A stretch of DNA of 13,711 nucleotides from an uncultured Alistipes sp. (GTDB lineage: Bacteria; Bacteroidota; Bacteroidia; Bacteroidales; Rikenellaceae), in assembly GCA_937880705.1 (NCBI GenBank), contig CALGRZ010000020.1:1-13711 (forward strand), in the 5' to 3' direction. The notes beneath the pieces are model-generated. The model saw only the letters and a list, made by a program, of their open reading frames with translations, did no database searches and was not told where the DNA came from. Each line of letters starts with the position of its first letter. Position 1 is the stretch's first letter. Below are positions 5,659-13,710 of this stretch, piece by piece. Made by a program: the position numbers and the translations under genes.

Positions 5659-6480
5659 TTAGTTTTTGATGGTTATCTGCTGCTGCTCGGCGAGCTTGGC
5701 CTGACGGCGAGCGCGGAAGTTAACGACGACGAGCAACACAAGTACTACCACAAGGATTATGGTCGAGAGTGCTCGCAGCTCGGGGGTAAGACCACCCTTG
5801 CGAGCATCGGCATAGATATATGTCGAGAGGGTCTGCAAGCCATCTGTACCATTGGTGAAGATGGTCACGGCAAAGTCGTCGATAGAGAGCGTGAAGGCCA
5901 GAATGAAGCCCGATATCATGCCGGGACGTATCTCCGGGATGATGATATGGCGCATAGCCTGGAAGGGTGTAGCACCAAGGTCGAGGGCCGCTTCATAGAT
6001 GTTGGGGTTCATCTGCGCAAGACGCGGCATGATGCTCAACACCACATAGGGGGTACAGAAGGCGATGTGTGCCAAGATGACGGTGGTGTAGCCCTGTGTG
6101 ATGCCCAACGAGACGAAGAGCAGGAACAACGAGATACCCGTGATGATGTCGGGGTTGAGGATGGGGATGTTGTTCACGAAGTTTATCGCACGACGCTTGC
6201 GGTAGCGCAGGTCGTTGATACCTATGGCGGCGATGGTGCCGAGCAGTGTCGATACCGAGGCTGCCGTAAGGGCGATGATGAAGGTGTTCTTGATGGCATC
6301 GATGAGCGACGAGTTGACGCCACCCGAGAAGAGCGAGACGTATAACTCGGTAGAGAAGCCCGTCCAGTTACCCAGCACCTTTGACTCGGTGAACGAGTAG
6401 ATGGCGATAATGACAATGGGTGCGTAGAGCATCACCAAAAGCAGTAGCAGGTAGCTACCCGATATAATGCGCTTCATCAT
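5659..6480 (-). CDS. potC: Polyamine ABC transporter permease PotC
   Basis: This 273-aa integral membrane protein of the binding-protein-dependent permease type has about six hydrophobic segments (the first at ~9-29). The EAA loop that contacts the ATPase is at ~163-187 (EAALDLGATPFQAMRHIIIP). Its length is usual for PotC. With PotB it forms the inner-membrane channel for spermidine/putrescine import. Its ATG overlaps the potB stop by four bases (ATGA), which implies translational coupling. The short tail after the last helix (RARRQAKLAEQQQ) is basic and cytoplasmic. Being downstream of PotB and upstream of PotD matches the E. coli gene order A-B-C-D. Confidence 0.93.
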   Translation of the reverse strand: MMKRIISGSYLLLLLVMLYAPIVIIAIYSFTESKVLGNWTGFSTELYVSLFSGGVNSSLIDAIKNTFIIALTAASVSTLLGTIAAIGINDLRYRKRRAINFVNNIPILNPDIITGISLFLLFVSLGITQGYTTVILAHIAFCTPYVVLSIMPRLAQMNPNIYEAALDLGATPFQAMRHIIIPEIRPGMISGFILAFTLSIDDFAVTIFTNGTDGLQTLSTYIYADARKGGLTPELRALSTIILVVVLVLLVVVNFRARRQAKLAEQQQITIKN

Positions 6481-7280
6481 AACAGTCCTCCCGCCTCGTT
6501 AGCCGCATCATCATCCGACGAGTCGGTGAAGAGCGATGTTATACCAATGATTACCAGCATGATGAGTGACAGTGCCGCGCCATAGTGCCACATGCCGTTG
6601 TTGATATTCTCCTGAATGGTGGTACCAAAGAGCTTGATGTTGTTCATCGTCAGCAGCTCGGCAATGGCGAAGGTCGATATCGTCGGCATAAAGACCATCA
6701 TGATGCCACTCACCACACCCGGCATCGAGAGGGGCAGCACCACGCGCGAGAATACCTGACGGGGCGTAGCACCCAGATCCTCGGCAGCCTCGATAAGCGA
6801 GTTATCCATCTTTTGCAGCGTGTTGTAGATAGGGTAGATCATAAAGGGCAGGAAGTTGTAGACCATGCCAAAGATCAGTGCCCCCTCACCCAGTGGCAGG
6901 GTGAGAAAGTCGAAGAGGGCTACGGTAGCCAGCGTGCGCACCAGCACATTGACCCACATGGGTAGGATGAAGAGCATCACAACAACGCGGGCTGTGGATG
7001 CCTGTATGCGCGAAAGGATGTAGGCTGCGGGGTAGCCCAGCAGGATGCATATAATGGTGGTTATCAGCGCAATGCCGATCGAGTAGATGAAGGTGTTGGC
7101 AGCTTCGGGCTGGTTGATGAAACGCTCGAAGTTCTCCAACGAGAAACCTCCATCCTTCGACTGGAAGGCGTAGATGATGATCAGCACCAAGGGCATCACC
7201 ACAAAGATAGCCAGGAAGATGGCATAGGGGATGCTCAAGTTGCGGCGGCGTGAAAATATCTTCATGAAGTTGCTCTGCAT
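6477..7280 (-). CDS. potB: Polyamine ABC transporter permease PotB
   Basis: This 267-aa permease begins with a basic N-terminus (KIFSRRRN) followed by the first membrane helix (~17-38). The EAA loop is at ~164-188 (EAAEDLGATPRQVFSRVVLP), with conserved glycine and proline in the usual places. It ends in an acidic stretch (DSSDDDAANE) after the last helix. It pairs with PotC as the transmembrane half-channel of the polyamine importer. It lies 46 bases after potA in the same direction, with no visible promoter between. The ATG at 7280 (MQSNFMK) is used; the ATG at residue 6 is a possible alternative. Confidence 0.92.
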   Translation of the reverse strand: MQSNFMKIFSRRRNLSIPYAIFLAIFVVMPLVLIIIYAFQSKDGGFSLENFERFINQPEAANTFIYSIGIALITTIICILLGYPAAYILSRIQASTARVVVMLFILPMWVNVLVRTLATVALFDFLTLPLGEGALIFGMVYNFLPFMIYPIYNTLQKMDNSLIEAAEDLGATPRQVFSRVVLPLSMPGVVSGIMMVFMPTISTFAIAELLTMNNIKLFGTTIQENINNGMWHYGAALSLIMLVIIGITSLFTDSSDDDAANEAGGLL

Positions 7281-7326
7281 AGTCTCGAAATCGAATAGGA
7301 ACAGTGTAAAACAACCAATTGTAATC

Positions 7327-8715
7327 CTACTGCTTGTTCACCGGAGTGATGCGCAGTGACTTGGGCGACAGCTTGATACCCACCTCGTCGAGATCCTCCC
7401 ACACGTCGTGGGTGTCGACATAGATGTTCTCGCCATCGTCGGTACGCACCGTGAGGTGGTAGCGGTCACCCTTATAGAGGATGAAGCGTATGATGCCCCA
7501 TGAGGTACCATCCTCCGAGTCGTCGGTGAGCTCCACAGCTCCAAAGTCGAAGGCTACATCTACCTCGGTGCCTGCGGCCAGCTCCTGCTCCTCGCACTCG
7601 AAGCTCTCGCCGAGGATCTCGACATGTGTCGAGTCGAGCATCACGCCGGCAACGTGGTTCTCCGTGCGCTCCTTGTGCATGACATGGATGTCGGCAGGCT
7701 TGATGAGCATGCCCACCTCCTGACCAACCTCAAAGCAGTTGTAGTCCTGAATCTGTATCTCGTAGCCGTCGGGCGTATCGACAAACATCTCGTAGTGCAC
7801 ACCCTTGAATATGCACGAGCGTACCACGCCGCGGAACATTGCAGCCTCGGCGTTACCTATAATATATACATCTTCGGGTCGGATGACAACATCCACGGGG
7901 GTATTCTCGCCAAAGCCCTCGTCGACGCACTCGAACTCCTTGTCCATGAACCTCACCAGACGATCCTTGACCATCGTGGCGTTGAGGATGTTGCTCTCGC
8001 CGATGAAGTCGGCAACAAAGGCGTTGCAGGGCTCGTTGTAGATGTCTGTGGGGGTGCCTATCTGCTGTATCTTACCCTCGTTCATCACGACGATGGTATC
8101 CGACAGCGTGAGGGCCTCCTCCTGGTCGTGGGTGACGTAGACGAAGGTGATGCCCAGCGATCGGTGCATCTCCTTGAGCTCCATCTGCATATCCTTGCGC
8201 ATCTTCAGGTCGAGGGCTGCCAGGGGCTCGTCGAGCAGCAGCACCTGCGGACGGTTGACAATGGCGCGGGCGATAGCCACACGCTGCTGCTGACCACCCG
8301 ACAGCGACTGCACGTCGCGGTGCTCGTAGTCGGTCATGCCCACCATCTTCAGGGCGCGCTTAACGCGCTGCTCGATATCCTTACGATCTACCTTATGTAG
8401 TTTAAGACCAAAGGCGATGTTGTCGTAGACGTTGTAGTTGGGGAAGAGGGCGTAACGCTGGAATACGGTATTCACAGGACGACGGTGGGGAGGAATGTCG
8501 GTCATCACCTCGCCGCCGATGCGTATCTCACCCGAGGTGGCGGTGTTGAAACCCGCCAGAAGGCGCAACAATGTTGTCTTGCCACAGCCTGAAGGGCCGA
8601 GTATTGTAAGAAACTCGCCTTTCTTGACTGCCAAACTGACATCATCGAGTACAACCTTGTCGGGGAACGACTTGGTGATGTTGTTAAGCTCAATGATGTA
8701 ATTTGATTTCATCAT
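7327..8715 (-). CDS. potA: Polyamine ABC transporter ATPase PotA with extended C-terminus
   Basis: The nucleotide-binding domain (1-240) is complete: Walker [10 protein letters not shown] (40-48), signature [14 protein letters not shown] (138-151), Walker B LLLDEP (159-164) and H-loop histidine (H196 in YVTHDQEEA). A first TOBE-type regulatory domain spans ~275-345. A further ~110 residues (352-462) with similar beta-rich character end in [13 protein letters not shown], like a second TOBE repeat. E. coli PotA is 378 aa, so the extra part is a real extension. The protein hydrolyses ATP to drive PotBC. It is the first gene of the operon and has a leader of about 130 bases. Related CysA/PotG/FbpC ATPases are alternatives, but the PotB/C/D neighbours settle it. 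Confidence 0.93.
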   Translation of the reverse strand: MMKSNYIIELNNITKSFPDKVVLDDVSLAVKKGEFLTILGPSGCGKTTLLRLLAGFNTATSGEIRIGGEVMTDIPPHRRPVNTVFQRYALFPNYNVYDNIAFGLKLHKVDRKDIEQRVKRALKMVGMTDYEHRDVQSLSGGQQQRVAIARAIVNRPQVLLLDEPLAALDLKMRKDMQMELKEMHRSLGITFVYVTHDQEEALTLSDTIVVMNEGKIQQIGTPTDIYNEPCNAFVADFIGESNILNATMVKDRLVRFMDKEFECVDEGFGENTPVDVVIRPEDVYIIGNAEAAMFRGVVRSCIFKGVHYEMFVDTPDGYEIQIQDYNCFEVGQEVGMLIKPADIHVMHKERTENHVAGVMLDSTHVEILGESFECEEQELAAGTEVDVAFDFGAVELTDDSEDGTSWGIIRFILYKGDRYHLTVRTDDGENIYVDTHDVWEDLDEVGIKLSPKSLRITPVNKQ

Positions 8716-8830
8716 TCTCTAAAAAGTATTAGTAGTTAATAAACCCTGTTGTGGTGGTCGGACGTGGAGATAAACGACTTAAAATCAATCTATTCTCATA
8801 CGCACACCGTCCACAAAAAAATCTACAAAC

Positions 8831-8848
8831 TATATACCTGTGTATATA
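8831..8848. promoter_or_regulatory. 18-bp palindromic element at the potA transcription start
   Basis: TATATAC-ctgt-GTATATA: perfect 7-bp arms with a 4-base spacer. It starts right at the expected +1 of the potA transcript and covers its first ~18 bases. It could be an operator for a dimeric repressor or a 5'-end hairpin. The arms are AT-only apart from one pair, so chance is not excluded. Confidence 0.4.
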
Positions 8849-8855
8849 TTGTATG

Positions 8856-8884
8856 CAAATATACTAAAAAAAACAAAACGTCAA
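8856..8884 (-). promoter_or_regulatory. Promoter of the potABCD operon
   Basis: On the minus strand, TTTGA (-33, complement of 8881-8885) and TATATTTG (-7, complement of 8856-8863) are about 18 bp apart, a good Bacteroidetes promoter. Transcription would start near 8849 and give a leader of about 130 bases before potA. I see no recognisable riboswitch in that leader, only a weak GGACG/CGTCC pairing (8760-8764, 8808-8812). Confidence 0.6.
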
Positions 8885-8887
8885 AGA

Positions 8888-8915
8888 TTTAGACCCAAAA
8901 ATTTTCGTATCTTTG
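8888..8915 (+). promoter_or_regulatory. Promoter of the S9 peptidase gene
   Basis: The -7 box TATCTTTG (8908-8915) is a strong match; the -33 region is weak (TTTAG at 8888-8892). The expected start is near 8922, 35 bases before the ATG. Its -33 region abuts that of the divergent pot promoter, so the two may compete or share regulators. Confidence 0.6.
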
Positions 8916-8956
8916 CCTCTGTATACCAAACGTATGAACCGTAAAACTTTAATAAT

Positions 8957-11404
8957 ATGATTAAACGACTCTCAATTATCTGTGCTGCCGTAGCCCTCTT
9001 CGCAACGGCAGGCATCGCCCGTGGCGAAGAGCCCGAGGCGGTAAAGCCCAACTACACTCTGGCCGAGCACTTCTCGCCCTCGAAGATCCGCCGTCTGGTG
9101 CCCCAGACCATCATCACGCCAAACTGGTTTGAGGGCCAGACCAAGTTCTGGTATCGTTGGCAGACCATCGACGACATCTTCTACTACATCGTTGATCCAC
9201 AGTCGGGTACACAGACCGAGATGTGGTCGCAGGCAGACCTTGCCGAGCAGGTGACCCTGCAAACCAAGTACCCCTTCGATGCGCAGCACCTGCCCATCGA
9301 GCTCGTGGAGCTTAAGGAGGATAAGTATGTGCTGTTCGACATCGTGCCTTCGCGCGCCATGGTGCCCAATAACGAGTACTCGCCCAAGGACAAGGAGGGT
9401 AAGCCCCTGCGCTTTCACTTCAAGTGGGATATAGCCAAAAAGGAGCTTACCAAGGTCGACGAGCGTGAGGGCCGTTATCCCAACTGGGCCAATGTCTCGC
9501 CCGATGGTCGCATAGCCGTGTACCAGAAGAACAACAACCTCTGGTATATGTCTACCGAGGATGTCGAGAAGCTCATCAAAGATCCCAAGGACAGCACCAT
9601 TGTCGAGCACCAGATAACCACCGATGCCACCGATGCCACGGCATACCACTGGTTCGAGGACTGCATCGAGCAGCTCAAGGAGGATGAGCGTTACCGCGTC
9701 TACCTGCAGTGGTCGCCCGACTCGAAGCACTTTGCTACGGTACGCAGCAATACGGAGATGCTCAAGGACTTCTGGGTTATCAACGTGTTGAAGGAGCGTC
9801 CCGAGCTCTTCAGCTACAAGTACCAGATGCCCGGTGAGCAGAGCCCCGATTTTTGGTTGGAGCTCTTCGATACCGAGCGATTCGAGTGCCGCAAGGTCGA
9901 TATGGCAAAGTATAAGGAGCAGATGCTCTTCATCTGCCCCAAGCCCTGGATACATGCCGACGGCTATGACCGCCCCGCACGCATGGTATGGCAGGGCGAT
10001 AACGCCTCGTTCTACGTTCTGCGCCAGAGCCGCGACATCAAGCGCGTGGATCTCTGCCGTGTGGATGTGGCTACGGGTGAGGTCACCGAGGTTGTGCACG
10101 AGGAGATGAACACCTCGATCGAGTACCGCTACCCCTACCTCGTAAATGGTGGTAAGGAGGTCATCCAGTGGTCGGAGCGTACCGGCTGGGCACACCTCTA
10201 CCGCTACTCGGCAGATGGCAAGGAGCTTGCGCAGATAACCAAGGGCGAGTGGCATGTCTCGGATGTGCTGGGCGTGGATGACCAGAAGCGTGTCATCTAC
10301 TTCACCGCCACGGGCTACAACAAGGAGGAGAACCCCTACTACCTGCACCTCTTCCGTGTGGGCTACGACGGCTCGGGCCTCAAGCAGCTCGACCCCAGCG
10401 ACTTCAACGGTCAGTTCTCACTGTCGGACGACTGCCGTTACTTCACCACGTCATACTCGAGGGTGAACACCGCACCCACCAGCGAGCTCTACACCACCGA
10501 TGGTCGCAAGGTGATGACCCTGCAGACTGCCGATATGGAGCCTCTGCTGGCCACGGGCTACCAGTACCCCGAGCCCTTCGTTGTTAAGTCGGCCGATGGC
10601 ATCACCGACATCCATGGTGTGATGTATAAGCCCTACGACTTCGACCCCACGAAGAAGTATCCCATCATCGAGTATGTCTATCCGGGCCCCCAGACCGAGG
10701 CTGTGGAGCAGTCGTGGTATGGCCACATGAACCGCACCGACCGTCTGGCACAGATAGGCTTCATCGTGATCACCGTCGGCAACCGTGGTGGTCACCCCGA
10801 CCGCTCGAAGTGGTACCACAACTACGGCTACGGCAACCTGCGTGACTACGGCCTTAAGGATAAGGTTGTTGCAGCGCAGCAGCTCGCAGCACGCTACGAC
10901 TTTATCGACATCAGCCGTGTAGGTATCCATGGCCACTCGGGTGGCGGCTTCATGTCTACGGCGGCGATACTCATGTACCCCGACTTCTTCGACGTTGCAG
11001 TGTCGTGCGCCGGTAACCACGACAACAACATCTACAACCGCTGGTGGAGCGAGAAGCACCACGGCATCCGCGAGGTTGTCAAGGAGGATGGCGAGGTTGT
11101 CTTCGAGTATAAGATCTCGGCCAACCCCGAGCTGGCATCGCGCCTTAAGGGTAAGTTGCTGCTCGTGCATGGCGACATCGACGAGAATGTGCACCCGGGT
11201 AACTCGCTGCGTGTTGTCGATGCTCTGATCCGTGCCAACAAGCGTTTCGACATGCTTCTGCTGCCCGGTCAGCGTCACGGCTTTGGCGACATGAACGAGT
11301 ACTTCTTCTGGCGCATGGCCGACTACTTTGCCGAGCACCTGCTGGGCGAGTCAGAGACCACGACCGATATCCCGCAGCTCAACAACGACCTTAACTTCGA
11401 CTAA
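8957..11404 (+). CDS. Secreted S9-family dipeptidyl-peptidase (DPP IV-like)
   Basis: This 815-aa protein has a signal peptide (about 1-22). A long beta-propeller region (~60-540) of the DPP IV N-terminal type contains WSPDSKHFATVRSN and a YKYQMPGE segment typical of the family. The alpha/beta-hydrolase catalytic domain follows (~560-800). The triad reads Ser661 in GHSGGG (human DPP IV has GWSYGG), Asp742 in HGDIDENVH and His774 in GQRHGFGD. The family removes N-terminal dipeptides, often after proline, from peptides in the periplasm. The exact specificity here is not certain, since I could not place the paired Glu residues that bind the peptide N-terminus. The next gene follows within 11 bases, so the pair is likely co-transcribed. 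Confidence 0.9.
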   Translation: MIKRLSIICAAVALFATAGIARGEEPEAVKPNYTLAEHFSPSKIRRLVPQTIITPNWFEGQTKFWYRWQTIDDIFYYIVDPQSGTQTEMWSQADLAEQVTLQTKYPFDAQHLPIELVELKEDKYVLFDIVPSRAMVPNNEYSPKDKEGKPLRFHFKWDIAKKELTKVDEREGRYPNWANVSPDGRIAVYQKNNNLWYMSTEDVEKLIKDPKDSTIVEHQITTDATDATAYHWFEDCIEQLKEDERYRVYLQWSPDSKHFATVRSNTEMLKDFWVINVLKERPELFSYKYQMPGEQSPDFWLELFDTERFECRKVDMAKYKEQMLFICPKPWIHADGYDRPARMVWQGDNASFYVLRQSRDIKRVDLCRVDVATGEVTEVVHEEMNTSIEYRYPYLVNGGKEVIQWSERTGWAHLYRYSADGKELAQITKGEWHVSDVLGVDDQKRVIYFTATGYNKEENPYYLHLFRVGYDGSGLKQLDPSDFNGQFSLSDDCRYFTTSYSRVNTAPTSELYTTDGRKVMTLQTADMEPLLATGYQYPEPFVVKSADGITDIHGVMYKPYDFDPTKKYPIIEYVYPGPQTEAVEQSWYGHMNRTDRLAQIGFIVITVGNRGGHPDRSKWYHNYGYGNLRDYGLKDKVVAAQQLAARYDFIDISRVGIHGHSGGGFMSTAAILMYPDFFDVAVSCAGNHDNNIYNRWWSEKHHGIREVVKEDGEVVFEYKISANPELASRLKGKLLLVHGDIDENVHPGNSLRVVDALIRANKRFDMLLLPGQRHGFGDMNEYFFWRMADYFAEHLLGESETTTDIPQLNNDLNFD

Positions 11405-11415
11405 TCTTGAGAGGT

Positions 11416-12534
11416 ATGCATAGGTGGTTTATTATCACGGTGTTAACTCTGCTGTTGATGGCTGTTGTGGGGTGTGGCAACGACAGCCCCGACACGGAGC
11501 CGATGCCCTCGGTAGATGCCGACAAGGTGGCTTCACAGCTCACTCGTCAGCCCTTCTTCGGGTCGTTCAGCCCCGAGAGCGGTATTCCCGATGTTACGGT
11601 GACGGACGAGGAGCGAAGGCTCGAGTTTGCAGGGTGGGGTGCCGAGGATCCCTCATTTGTTCTCCGCTTCCCCGAGAGTGGCAACTACCGCCGTATGATA
11701 ATGAAGTATGTCATGGGCTCGGAGGGTGAGGGCCCTGCCGACTACGATAATGCGGTGTTGCTCTACGTTAGGAGCAAGAGCGACGGCAAGTGGTATGAGC
11801 TTGCGCGCCTGTTCACCCCCTTTGGTCGTGAGTTTGACAGCGAGTGGGAGAGGGTCTTTCACCTGGATGTGACGGAGTATGCTCCGTTGCTTGTTGGCGA
11901 GACCGAATTTAAGTACTACTACGGTGGCTTTGACGCTACCGAGAAGCGCGCACATAGCTTCCGTGTCAGCTTCTATGGCTACGAGGGCGAGGCATCCGTA
12001 ATAGGCATGGAGAGCCTCTATGACTCGTCGCTCAATCCTACGACGGGCTATCGCAGTTGGGCCTATGGTGTTGAGGGTTACGATATTGAGGCCGAGGAGC
12101 GTCTCGGAGTGCGCACGCTCAACATCCCCGAGGGCACTAAAGAGGTTCTCCTGCGCGTAGCCATTACGGGTCATGGCCACGATGTTGGCAGCTTCCCCAA
12201 TCGTCCTGCTTACAGTGTCATCAACGCTGCCGAGTTCGACGACAACTACTACTACCTTACCGTTGATGGCACGCCGCAGACGGCAGTAGGTCATATCTAC
12301 TACTCCAATGCCGATAACTACTATCAGGCAGGCACCTATCTCTACGATCGTGCCAACTGGGCCCCGGGCAACCCCGCCAATACGCACTATTGGCGACTGC
12401 AGCGCACCACGCTCGCGGCACAGAGGATGACCCTTGACGTAGACCTCGAGGAGTTTATCTCGACGTTCGAGCAGCCCAATGCCGAGGGTGTTGCCAACTA
12501 TATTGTCAGCATCTACGCCTTCTATATGAGGTAG
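11416..12534 (+). CDS. PNGase F-like lipoprotein (N-glycan amidase candidate)
   Basis: The protein has 372 aa from the ATG at 11416; a TTG at 11407 would add three residues. It starts with a lipoprotein signal peptide (FIITVLTLLLMAVVGC, Cys20). The body resembles peptide-N-glycosidase F: a first eight-stranded jellyroll-type half with YDNAVLLYVRSKSDGKWYEL, and a second half with RVAITGHGHDVG, VINAAEFDDN and GTYLYDRANWAPG. PNGase F releases whole N-glycans from asparagine. The glutamate in NAAEF (E273 from this start) probably matches the catalytic Glu206 of Flavobacterium PNGase F, and the aspartate in YDN may match Asp60; both assignments are from memory. It sits 11 bases after the S9 peptidase, so protein and glycan parts of glycoproteins would be attacked together at the cell surface or in the periplasm. 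Confidence 0.8.
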   Translation: MHRWFIITVLTLLLMAVVGCGNDSPDTEPMPSVDADKVASQLTRQPFFGSFSPESGIPDVTVTDEERRLEFAGWGAEDPSFVLRFPESGNYRRMIMKYVMGSEGEGPADYDNAVLLYVRSKSDGKWYELARLFTPFGREFDSEWERVFHLDVTEYAPLLVGETEFKYYYGGFDATEKRAHSFRVSFYGYEGEASVIGMESLYDSSLNPTTGYRSWAYGVEGYDIEAEERLGVRTLNIPEGTKEVLLRVAITGHGHDVGSFPNRPAYSVINAAEFDDNYYYLTVDGTPQTAVGHIYYSNADNYYQAGTYLYDRANWAPGNPANTHYWRLQRTTLAAQRMTLDVDLEEFISTFEQPNAEGVANYIVSIYAFYMR

Positions 12535-12564
12535 TAGGCCATCCCCCTGCAAAGGTTTTTCATC

Positions 12565-12603
12565 TAAAAGTGAAAGGTGATGTATCGCCTTTCGCTTTTT
12601 TTT
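12565..12603 (+). terminator. Rho-independent terminator of the peptidase/PNGase operon
   Basis: AAAAGTGAAAGGTGA (12566-12580) pairs with TCGCCTTTCGCTTTT (12585-12599) around the loop TGTA, with two G-T wobbles, and runs straight into eight or more T residues. It lies 31 bases after the PNGase-like stop. Confidence 0.88.
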
Positions 12604-12605
12604 CA

Positions 12606-12613
12606 TATCTTTG
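12606..12613 (+). promoter_or_regulatory. Promoter -7 box of proS
   Basis: TATCTTTG is identical to the -7 box of the S9 peptidase gene. It lies just after the terminator T run and 61 bases before the proS ATG. No clear -33 box is seen at the usual spacing, where the terminator stem lies. Confidence 0.55.
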
Positions 12614-12674
12614 CGCGACGATTATATTACATATAATCCATCCAAAGCGATAAACAATAAAAACATATAGCAAA

Positions 12675-12791
12675 ATGGCAGTTGAACTTAAAGATCTTAC
12701 CAAGAGCGACGAGAACTACTCGCAATGGTATAACGACTTGGTTATCAAGGCCGGTCTTGCCGAGAACTCGGCAGCGGCTTGTTTCTTATAG
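12675..12791 (+). pseudogene. proS: Prolyl-tRNA synthetase, N-terminal fragment only (broken at junction)
   Basis: The first 34 codons ([20 protein letters not shown], then [14 protein letters not shown]) match the very conserved start of Bacteroidetes/archaeal-type ProS, which charges tRNA-Pro with proline. The real protein runs to about 490 aa and continues after NSA with R-G-C-M-V-I-K-P-Y-G. Here the frame instead runs into ACFL and a TAG at 12789. The gene is preceded by a normal promoter, so it was not decayed. The break is where the sequence changes to unrelated DNA near 12774-12780. Because ProS is essential, this is best read as a contig-end chimera, not a true gene loss. Confidence 0.85.
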
Positions 12792-13504
12792 GCGATCAGC
12801 GCCTCGGTATCCGCAAAGATTTTCTGGCTGGAGAAATCCACTGCCACCGTTCCTGCCAGCAGATCGTGCAAAGCGGAGCGGTTCCGGGTTACACCCAGCA
12901 CCAGAATCTGCACAAAAGCAAATCCAAGAAGCAAAAGCGTACCGAAGGAGCCGATGGTTCCGAAGAAAATCATCAGCGCAAGGTACACGGGAATCATGGT
13001 TTCGATGGTATACTTACCGAGAACGGCACGCACGAACAGCTGCATGGTATTGATCCGGACGCAGTCCACCCGCATCAGGCAGATTCCGAAAATCTTTTTG
13101 CCCACAGTCTGTCCGTTTCCCAACACCAAAGGAAGAACGAATTCCGTGATCAGCGATCCGCAAAGTATGCCCAGCGTGGTAATGATCAGCGTCAGATTCA
13201 TCACCATATTGTATATGTAAATTACCTCGGAATCGGCCACAAGCGCCCGGTAGGCATTGTCGTAATTCTGCCGTGCCGCCTCCGTCATGGCGTTGTACTC
13301 TTCCTGCGGAATCTGGAACACCACACCGTATTCCGTTTCATAGCGGGCATACAGAGAACTCAGCTGCTCACTGTATCCGTCATATCCCAGCAAAGCGGAC
13401 AGAAGAACTCCGACACCGACCGCCAAAATGCCCGTCAGAATGAAATCAAACATCCAGGCGGCAATCCGTTTCCACAAACTGGCTTTTTGAATATCCAAAT
13501 CCAT
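12716..13504 (-). CDS. RDD-family membrane protein, probably from another genome
   Basis: The frame gives 262 aa from the ATG at 13504. It opens with the RDD signature helix [17 protein letters not shown] (Arg, then Asp in the first membrane segment). A long extracytoplasmic loop follows, with many Tyr and Glu (YARYETEYG...[21 protein letters not shown]). Two helices then flank the [12 protein letters not shown] motif, and a last pair of helices precedes [19 protein letters not shown] proteins are small membrane proteins of mostly unknown or transport function. The last ~15-20 codons (after ...AYKKQAA) are antisense to proS and not part of the native protein, so the gene is cut at its 3' end. 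Style and codon use look like a Clostridia/Firmicutes gene, unlike the Bacteroidales genes before it. Confidence 0.8.
   Translation of the reverse strand: MDLDIQKASLWKRIAAWMFDFILTGILAVGVGVLLSALLGYDGYSEQLSSLYARYETEYGVVFQIPQEEYNAMTEAARQNYDNAYRALVADSEVIYIYNMVMNLTLIITTLGILCGSLITEFVLPLVLGNGQTVGKKIFGICLMRVDCVRINTMQLFVRAVLGKYTIETMIPVYLALMIFFGTIGSFGTLLLLGFAFVQILVLGVTRNRSALHDLLAGTVAVDFSSQKIFADTEALIAYKKQAAAEFSARPALITKSLYHCE
12771..12782. other. Junction between proS and foreign sequence
   Basis: ProS similarity stops here on the plus strand, and RDD-gene coding begins on the minus strand. The bases GCAGCGG at the boundary make sense in both (Ala-Ala in ProS; Ala-Ala in the RDD tail), a sign of short shared sequence. 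No transposase, terminal repeat or target duplication is visible. Confidence 0.75.
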
Positions 13505-13640
13505 GTGTTGCAAGTAAATTTCCTTTACCTAATCTCCACACTTTATTTTCAGTTTCATCTTTAACTTCAGTCTTTTCAACAACATTTGGAATATGTTTTT
13601 CTATGCTTTTTAAATAGTTTTTGTACAATTTAGTTTTCAT
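13446..13640 (-). pseudogene. AT-rich gene fragment, unknown, 5' part only
   Basis: From the ATG at 13640 the frame reads MKTKLYKNYLKSIEKHIPNV and then VEKTEVKDETENKVWRLGKG. It is lysine- and glutamate-rich, typical of a low-GC genome. Near 13510 it enters the start of the RDD gene in the wrong frame and ends at 13446, so only ~43 codons are native. Its ATG overlaps the stop of the preceding gene (ATGAAAACTAA), as in translationally coupled genes. I do not recognise the product. Confidence 0.5.
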
Positions 13641-13710
13641 AAATTTTGATGAATTTTTCAAGTTCTGCAATTAAAACCTTTCCATTGTTGCAGAAATTCC
13701 TAACTTCATC
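13630..13710 (-). CDS. C-terminal end of an AT-rich gene, unknown product
   Basis: An open frame enters from the right edge and ends at 13630 with TAA. The readable end is DEVRNFCNNGKVLIAELEKF then IKIYEN. It is too short to identify. GC is about 23% over 13561-13680 (counted), against a majority-GC composition in the Bacteroidales part. The overlap with the next start codon suggests a genuine operon in a low-GC organism or phage. Confidence 0.5.
   Translation of the reverse strand, partial: DEVRNFCNNGKVLIAELEKFIKIYEN

Noticed and set aside
5224..6345. 373-aa plus-strand frame across potD and potC
   Set aside because: Shadow of two well-recognised genes; its Asp/Val/Gly-rich composition is typical of antisense of GC-rich coding DNA.
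8972..10348. 458-aa minus-strand frame and the 295-aa frame at 10451-11338
   Set aside because: Antisense of the S9 peptidase gene, which has signal peptide and full catalytic triad; no promoter or motifs for the reverse frames.
11653..12606. 317-aa minus-strand frame
   Set aside because: Antisense of the PNGase F-like gene, beginning inside its terminator.
13505..13513. TTG start for the RDD protein
   Set aside because: The ATG three codons later begins the conserved [13 protein letters not shown]. The upstream codons probably belong to the other side of the join.
12779..13564. 261-aa plus-strand frame
   Set aside because: Antisense shadow of the RDD gene; rich in His/Gln with no membrane or domain signal.
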